Shown here: positions 60,269-64,000 of the stretch, piece after piece
How positions within the stretch are numbered: position 1 is the first letter of the stretch
Layout of the letters: every line of letters begins with the position of its first letter
Made by a program: the position numbers and the translations under genes
NCBI RefSeq assembly: GCF_014284475.1
Contig: NZ_WJBC01000010.1
Coordinates: 1-64,000 of the forward strand
Source of the DNA: Acetobacterium fimetarium
GTDB taxonomy: Bacteria > Bacillota > Clostridia > Eubacteriales > Eubacteriaceae
Reading direction: 5' to 3'
DNA length: 64,000 nucleotides
Notes under the pieces: generated by a model
Databases searched by the model: none
What the model saw: the letters and a program-made list of their open reading frames with translations, nothing else
Told to the model about the DNA's origin: nothing

Positions 60269-61951
60269 ATGGAAACAAAAAACATTCGCATTGGTGATGT
60301 CCTAAAAAATGCCGGATTCATCAGAGAAGAGCAGCTTCAGGAGGCGCTGGCCTATCAGAAAATTGATCACAGCAAGCGGCTGGGCGCCATCCTGGTCGAT
60401 TACGGTTATGTAACCGAAGCACAGCTGCTCGAGGCGCTGTCGCAGCGCCTCGGTATCCAGGTGCTGGATCTTAATGAAACGGTCATCGATCTGGAGGCCG
60501 CCGCCAAAATACCCCAGAATATGGCGCTTAAATATACCCTGATTCCCATCAGTCAGGAGAACAGCCGCCTGCTGGTGGCGATGAACGATCCGCTGGATTT
60601 TTATGCCGTTGAAGATGTCCGGCTGATTACCAACATGCCCATCGACGTGGTGCTGGCAACCAAGGAAGTGATCTTTGAAACGATCCATAAAGCCTACACC
60701 GAAATTGAAGCAAAACGGGCGGCTTCCGTCGCCAACGAAGCCGTGGAGGGGCGCAGCATCTCCTTTGTCGAAGACATCATCACCAACGAAGGGGACGCCC
60801 CGGTCGTCAATCTGGTCAACTCCGTGCTGCTGAAAGGCTATTCCGCCGGCGCCAGCGATATCCATATTGAACCCTTCGAGGCGGAAACCATCATTCGGAT
60901 GCGAATCGATGGTCTGATTGTAGAGTATCTGAAACTGGAGCCGTCCCTGCATCAATCCCTGATCGCCCGGATCAAAATTCTATCGAATCTGGATATTGCC
61001 GAACGGCGGGTGCCCCAGGACGGACACTTCCGCGTCCGGATCGACGGTGTCGAAATGAACGTCCGCACCGCCAGCATCCCGACGGTGTACGGTGAAAAAA
61101 TGGTGCTGCGCTTCCTCAACATGAACACCGCCCTGGATCATGCCGAAGAATTCGGGATGAATCCTGAAGATTACGAGAAAATCCTGCAGATTCTCAAAAG
61201 CCCCCACGGCGTCGTCTATATCACCGGGCCCACCGGCAGCGGCAAAACCACCACCCTCTATATGATTCTGGAAATGCTGAGTAAGAAGAACGTCAGCATC
61301 GCCACCATCGAAGATCCGGTGGAGAAAAACCTGCTCAACATCAACCAGACTCAGGTCAATGTGCTGGCCGGGTTGAACTTTGAAACCGGGCTGCGGTCGA
61401 TCCTCAGACAGGACCCCGATATCATCATGGTCGGGGAAACCCGCGACAACGAAACCGCGTCGATTGCGGTGCGTTCCGCCATCACCGGCCATCTGGTGCT
61501 GTCCACCCTGCATACCAACGATGCCGTCTCCACGATCATCAGGCTCGAGGACATGGGCGTGGAACCCTATATGGTCGCCAACTCCCTGACCGGGGTGGTG
61601 GCCCAGCGTCTGGTCAAAAAAATCTGCGACAACTGCCGGGAAGTCTATGAAGCGTCCGATATCGAGCGGGAGCTGCTCCGGGATCCCACCGTCACCACCC
61701 TTTTCAGAGGGAAGGGCTGCCATCTCTGCAATCATACCGGCTACAAAGGCCGAACCGCCATCCATGAGATTCTGGCCATCGACAAGAACATCCGCAACAT
61801 GATTTCAAGGAAAGAGCCGGCGGAAAGCATCTACGCCTATGTGGAAGCCAACCACAAGCTGATCCCGCTTAGGAAAAGCGTGGCGAAACTGACCAAAGAC
61901 GGTGTGACTACCATGGAAGAATTCCTGAAATTATCATATTACGTGGAATAG
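60269..61951 (+). CDS. pilB: Type IV pilus assembly ATPase PilB
   Basis: 560 residues. Two N-terminal 24-residue motifs of MshEN type are visible: IGDVLKNAGFIREEQLQEAL (about 6-28) and RLGAILVDYGYVTEAQLLEA (about 33-55). MshEN domains bind c-di-GMP. Walker A is GPTGSGKTT near 318, Asp box IATIEDPVE near 346, Walker B IIMVGETRDNET near 385, His box LSTLHTND near 411, and a zinc tetracysteine C-x2-C...C-x2-C from CDNC (near 457) to CHLC. It drives pilin polymerisation on the cytoplasmic face. Confidence 0.95.
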   Translation: METKNIRIGDVLKNAGFIREEQLQEALAYQKIDHSKRLGAILVDYGYVTEAQLLEALSQRLGIQVLDLNETVIDLEAAAKIPQNMALKYTLIPISQENSRLLVAMNDPLDFYAVEDVRLITNMPIDVVLATKEVIFETIHKAYTEIEAKRAASVANEAVEGRSISFVEDIITNEGDAPVVNLVNSVLLKGYSAGASDIHIEPFEAETIIRMRIDGLIVEYLKLEPSLHQSLIARIKILSNLDIAERRVPQDGHFRVRIDGVEMNVRTASIPTVYGEKMVLRFLNMNTALDHAEEFGMNPEDYEKILQILKSPHGVVYITGPTGSGKTTTLYMILEMLSKKNVSIATIEDPVEKNLLNINQTQVNVLAGLNFETGLRSILRQDPDIIMVGETRDNETASIAVRSAITGHLVLSTLHTNDAVSTIIRLEDMGVEPYMVANSLTGVVAQRLVKKICDNCREVYEASDIERELLRDPTVTTLFRGKGCHLCNHTGYKGRTAIHEILAIDKNIRNMISRKEPAESIYAYVEANHKLIPLRKSVAKLTKDGVTTMEEFLKLSYYVE

Positions 61952-61959
61952 GGGGAAGC

Positions 61960-63018
61960 ATGATGACAAGCATTTTAGACCTGGTCAACTATGGCCGCAA
62001 AAACGACTGCTCCGATATCCATCTGTCCAGCAAACTGCCGCCGGTATTTCGCAAAAACGGACAATTGTACCAGAGCAGTTTTGAACACAATCCCCAAATC
62101 ATCGAAGAGCTGATTCTGAGCATTCTCACCCCGGAAAAACAGGCGCTGCTGAAATCGGGAACCGATCTGGATTTCTGCTATGTGACGCCGGAAGGCCTGC
62201 GGCAGCGGGTGAACATCTACCGGCAGCAGGAAAGCTATGCCGCGGCGATCCGCCTGCTCAACGACACCATCCCCAGCTTTGAGAACCTCAAGCTGCCGCC
62301 GATTATGCGCAAGCTGGCCAACGAGCCCCGAGGCCTGATTCTGATCACCGGCCCCACCGGCAGCGGAAAATCGACCACCCTGGCGGCGATGATCGACTAC
62401 ATCAATCTCAACAAGGCGGTGCATATCCTGACTATTGAAGATCCGGTGGAATACCGGCATGAGCATAAAAAAAGCCTGGTCCACCAGCGCGAGGTCGGGG
62501 TCGACGTGCCATCCTTTGCGTCTGCCCTGCGGTCTTCGCTGCGGGAGGACCCGGACGTGATTCTGGTCGGGGAGATGCGGGACTTTGAAACCATTTCGGC
62601 CGCCGTCACCGCCGCCGAAACCGGGCATCTGGTGCTGTCCACCCTGCACACCATCGGAGCGGCCAATACCATCGACCGCATCATCGACGTGTTCCCACCG
62701 CACAGCCAGCAGCAGATCAGGACCCAGCTTTCCAGCGTCCTCAAAGGCGTCGTGACCCAGCAGCTGGTCCCGCTGGCCAATGGCGAGGGGCGGATGGCAG
62801 CGCTGGAGGTTTTAATCGGCACCGACGCGGTGCTGAATCTGATCCGGGACAGCAAAACCCATCAGCTGGCCTCGGTGATGCAGACCGGCGGCCGGGACGG
62901 CATGAAAACCCTGAACGCCGATCTGGCACGGCTGGTCCGGGACCAGCAGATCAGCTACGACGTCGGCCTGGACTGGGCCAGCGACAAGCAGGAGTTCAAC
63001 CAGTATTTCGGGAAGTAG
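61960..63018 (+). CDS. pilT: Pilus retraction ATPase PilT
   Basis: 352 residues (351 if the ATG at 61963 is used). It has the start LVNYGRKNDCSDIHLSS, Walker A GPTGSGKST near 135, Asp box ILTIEDPVEYRH near 161, Walker B VILVGEMRDFET near 200 and His box LSTLHT near 226, with the C-terminal helical AIRNLI-like region. PilT powers pilus retraction and twitching motility. It starts nine bases after pilB, so both are in one operon. Compared with the canonical AIRNLI, the corresponding loop near 285 reads VLNLIRDSKTHQ. Confidence 0.95.
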   Translation: MMTSILDLVNYGRKNDCSDIHLSSKLPPVFRKNGQLYQSSFEHNPQIIEELILSILTPEKQALLKSGTDLDFCYVTPEGLRQRVNIYRQQESYAAAIRLLNDTIPSFENLKLPPIMRKLANEPRGLILITGPTGSGKSTTLAAMIDYINLNKAVHILTIEDPVEYRHEHKKSLVHQREVGVDVPSFASALRSSLREDPDVILVGEMRDFETISAAVTAAETGHLVLSTLHTIGAANTIDRIIDVFPPHSQQQIRTQLSSVLKGVVTQQLVPLANGEGRMAALEVLIGTDAVLNLIRDSKTHQLASVMQTGGRDGMKTLNADLARLVRDQQISYDVGLDWASDKQEFNQYFGK

Positions 63019-63056
63019 CCAGTGGCATTTGCGAAACTGCCGTCAGTTTTGCTGCC

Positions 63057-63141
63057 GGTTTGCGCGAACCAATTTGTACACTGTACGGCGGACAGTCTTA
63101 GGACTGTTCGCCTACACGTTACCAAATTGGTTGCGAAAACC
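63057..63141. repeat. Imperfect palindromic repeat, copy 2
   Basis: Outer arms GGTTTGCGCGAACCAATTTG / CCAAATTGGTTGCGAAAACC, inner stem as in copy 1. The core (63077-63121) differs from copy 1 only at the central loop bases, while the outer arms differ in sequence but keep pairing. It lies 39 bases past pilT, so it may also end that operon. Confidence 0.8.
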
Positions 63142-63199
63142 GCCATCAAAACACTATTTGTTCGTATCTTTTAAATTTGGCATCGATCGCAGCACGATG

Positions 63200-63219
63200 T
63201 AACAATTGTCGGTACTACG
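63200..63219. repeat. 20-bp repeat shared with 51978-51997, inverted
   Basis: Exact reverse complement of the 20-mer at 51978. It is located about 60 bases beyond palindromic copy 2. Confidence 0.75.
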
Positions 63220-63297
63220 TTTGTATTTGTCATCGGTCTCGAATTTTTGTAAAACGGTCTCAAAACAAGGAGCCTTGACCGATCCGGAAACTCGTAG

Positions 63298-63316
63298 GGG
63301 CGATCCCTGATCGCCC
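63298..63316. repeat. Small GC-rich palindrome
   Basis: GGGCGATCCCTGATCGCCC is a perfect 8-bp hairpin with a 3-base loop, embedded in an AT-richer region. It resembles intergenic REP-like elements. No gene lies in 63019-63776 apart from the regulatory structures listed. Confidence 0.5.
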
Positions 63317-63417
63317 GCAGGCATCATTGCTTCAGTCAATTAAAAAAAATCGAATTGCTCGGTTATTTCCTGTAAAAAAATGATGGGGTTTCATCAAAAA
63401 AATACTGAAATATTAAC

Positions 63418-63446
63418 TTGACTTTAGAATGAATATAACATACAAT
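63418..63446 (+). promoter_or_regulatory. Promoter of the pilin transcript
   Basis: TTGACT and TACAAT with a 17-bp spacer. The start point would be about 25 bases before the c-di-GMP aptamer. Confidence 0.75.
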
Positions 63447-63473
63447 ATTTACAAATAAGTTATAACTTCATAA

Positions 63474-63560
63474 CATGAGGCAAAACAAGCGAAAACTTGC
63501 GACGCAAAGCTATAGGGTCTAAGTTGCTACACGATACCATAATAAGACAGCCAGCTGCCA
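63474..63560 (+). promoter_or_regulatory. c-di-GMP-I riboswitch (GEMM)
   Basis: It shows the GEMM-I landmarks in order: GAGGCAAAAC, a short stem with a GAAA tetraloop (AAGCGAAAACTT), the conserved GACGCAAAGC, GGGTCTAA, and GACAGCCAGCTGCC closing the aptamer. A terminator overlaps its 3' end. It should couple pilin transcription to c-di-GMP. Confidence 0.93.
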
Positions 63561-63580
63561 CACGCGGTGTGGTTTTTTTT
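63558..63580 (+). terminator. Expression-platform terminator of the c-di-GMP riboswitch
   Basis: CCACAC-GCG-GTGTGG followed by eight T. The left arm shares bases with the P1 closing strand of the aptamer (TGCC). Ligand binding should therefore prevent this terminator, an ON switch by inference. Confidence 0.88.
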
Positions 63581-63776
63581 GAGCCTAAATTTAAATATGA
63601 ACAAGAAAAAATTCCGACAGCAGCTGAGATCAGACTAGTGCAAAAGACGTGGATAAAAAACCGCCGGTTTAGTCTGAGATCATCAATGAAGCAGCATCCA
63701 GAGAGCTAATAAATCACCGCGTGGCGCCGGTGATGCGATAGATATTATAAATTTTTCATAAAAAGGAGAAATGCAT

Positions 63777-64000
63777 ATGGAATTCATTAACAGAATGCGG
63801 AAAGACAAAAAAGGCTTTACCCTGGTGGAAATTATTGTGGTGCTGGTTATCCTTGCGATTCTGGCAGCGTTTACGATTCCGGCAATGCTGGGATTTGTCA
63901 ATGATGCTAGAGGAAAAGCGTATATTGCGGAAGCCAGAGAAGTTTATGTGGCTGCTCAGGCAACAGCGACCGAGATGAATGCAACAATGAGTATGACGGA
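63777..64000 (+). CDS. pilA: Type IV prepilin, partial (runs off the window)
   Basis: 74 residues are visible. The short leader ends MRKDKKG, followed by the prepilin peptidase site G-F and the hydrophobic helix FTLVEIIVVLVILAILAAFT with the E at mature position 5. A pseudopilin of the general secretion type is possible, but pilB/pilT next door and the c-di-GMP riboswitch favour a major type IV pilin, as in other Clostridia. ATG 63777 is chosen because AAGGAG lies eight bases upstream; the ATG at 63771 is too close. Confidence 0.92.
   Translation, partial: MEFINRMRKDKKGFTLVEIIVVLVILAILAAFTIPAMLGFVNDARGKAYIAEAREVYVAAQATATEMNATMSMT

Noticed and set aside
1-64000. CRISPR arrays and rRNA genes
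   Set aside because: No regularly spaced repeats and no rRNA-like sequence were found on reading the window.

Overview
The window is a 64 kb stretch of a low-to-mid GC Gram-positive chromosome. Strong AGGAGG-type ribosome binding sites, many TTG/GTG starts, a type III glutamine synthetase, and TPP, preQ1, cobalamin and c-di-GMP riboswitches point to an anaerobic member of the Clostridia. The mix resembles Acetobacterium/Eubacteriaceae acetogens; that placement is inference, since no rRNA or marker search was possible.

Layout. 0-4.6 kb: an ECF-type sigma factor with a zinc-ribbon partner (minus), a queuosine-precursor transporter queT behind a preQ1 riboswitch (minus), and a plus-strand operon of a cysteine synthase-like enzyme, methylglyoxal synthase, a TSCPD-domain protein and a YwbE protein. 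4.8-15.3 kb is the most unusual block. It holds a divergent MoeA-like protein, two complete FecCD-type ABC importers (permease, ATPase, lipoprotein), two DUF4213/DUF364 proteins, a lone nitrogenase component-1-like protein and a decayed second MoeA copy. It looks like a duplicated uptake and handling system for a metal, metallophore or oxyanion such as molybdate/tungstate. 15.4-23 kb: membrane proteins, a three-gene ABC-2 exporter, a nitroreductase and a GntR(YtrA-like)/ABC operon.

23.2-27.6 kb: tRNA-Ser(GGA) followed by a decayed integrative element (twice-deleted tyrosine recombinase, DinD, KilA-N remnant, excisionase-like HTH, XRE regulator with a perfect palindromic operator, DUF4143 fragment). 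27.9-34 kb: mixed housekeeping and hypothetical genes. 33.9-35.4 kb: thiC under a TPP riboswitch. 35.5-38.3 kb: a cobalamin riboswitch controlling a zinc dehydrogenase, a TrpD-like phosphoribosyltransferase and a 68-residue protein. 39.6-47.7 kb: a complete four-gene Wadjet (JetABCD, type III-like) anti-plasmid system. 47.9-57.9 kb: a PatB/MalY C-S lyase, glnN with a transcription attenuator in its leader, a small ORF beside a palindromic repeat, purA, carA and carB.

58-64 kb: a type IV pilus locus with three visible c-di-GMP links. These are a membrane Cache-GGDEF(degenerate)-EAL protein, a PilB with two MshEN-type motifs at its N-terminus, and a c-di-GMP-I riboswitch with terminator ahead of the pilin gene, which runs off the window. 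PilT lies between PilB and the riboswitch. Two copies of an approximately 84-bp imperfect palindrome, with a conserved core and co-varying outer arms, sit at 51.6 and 63.1 kb.
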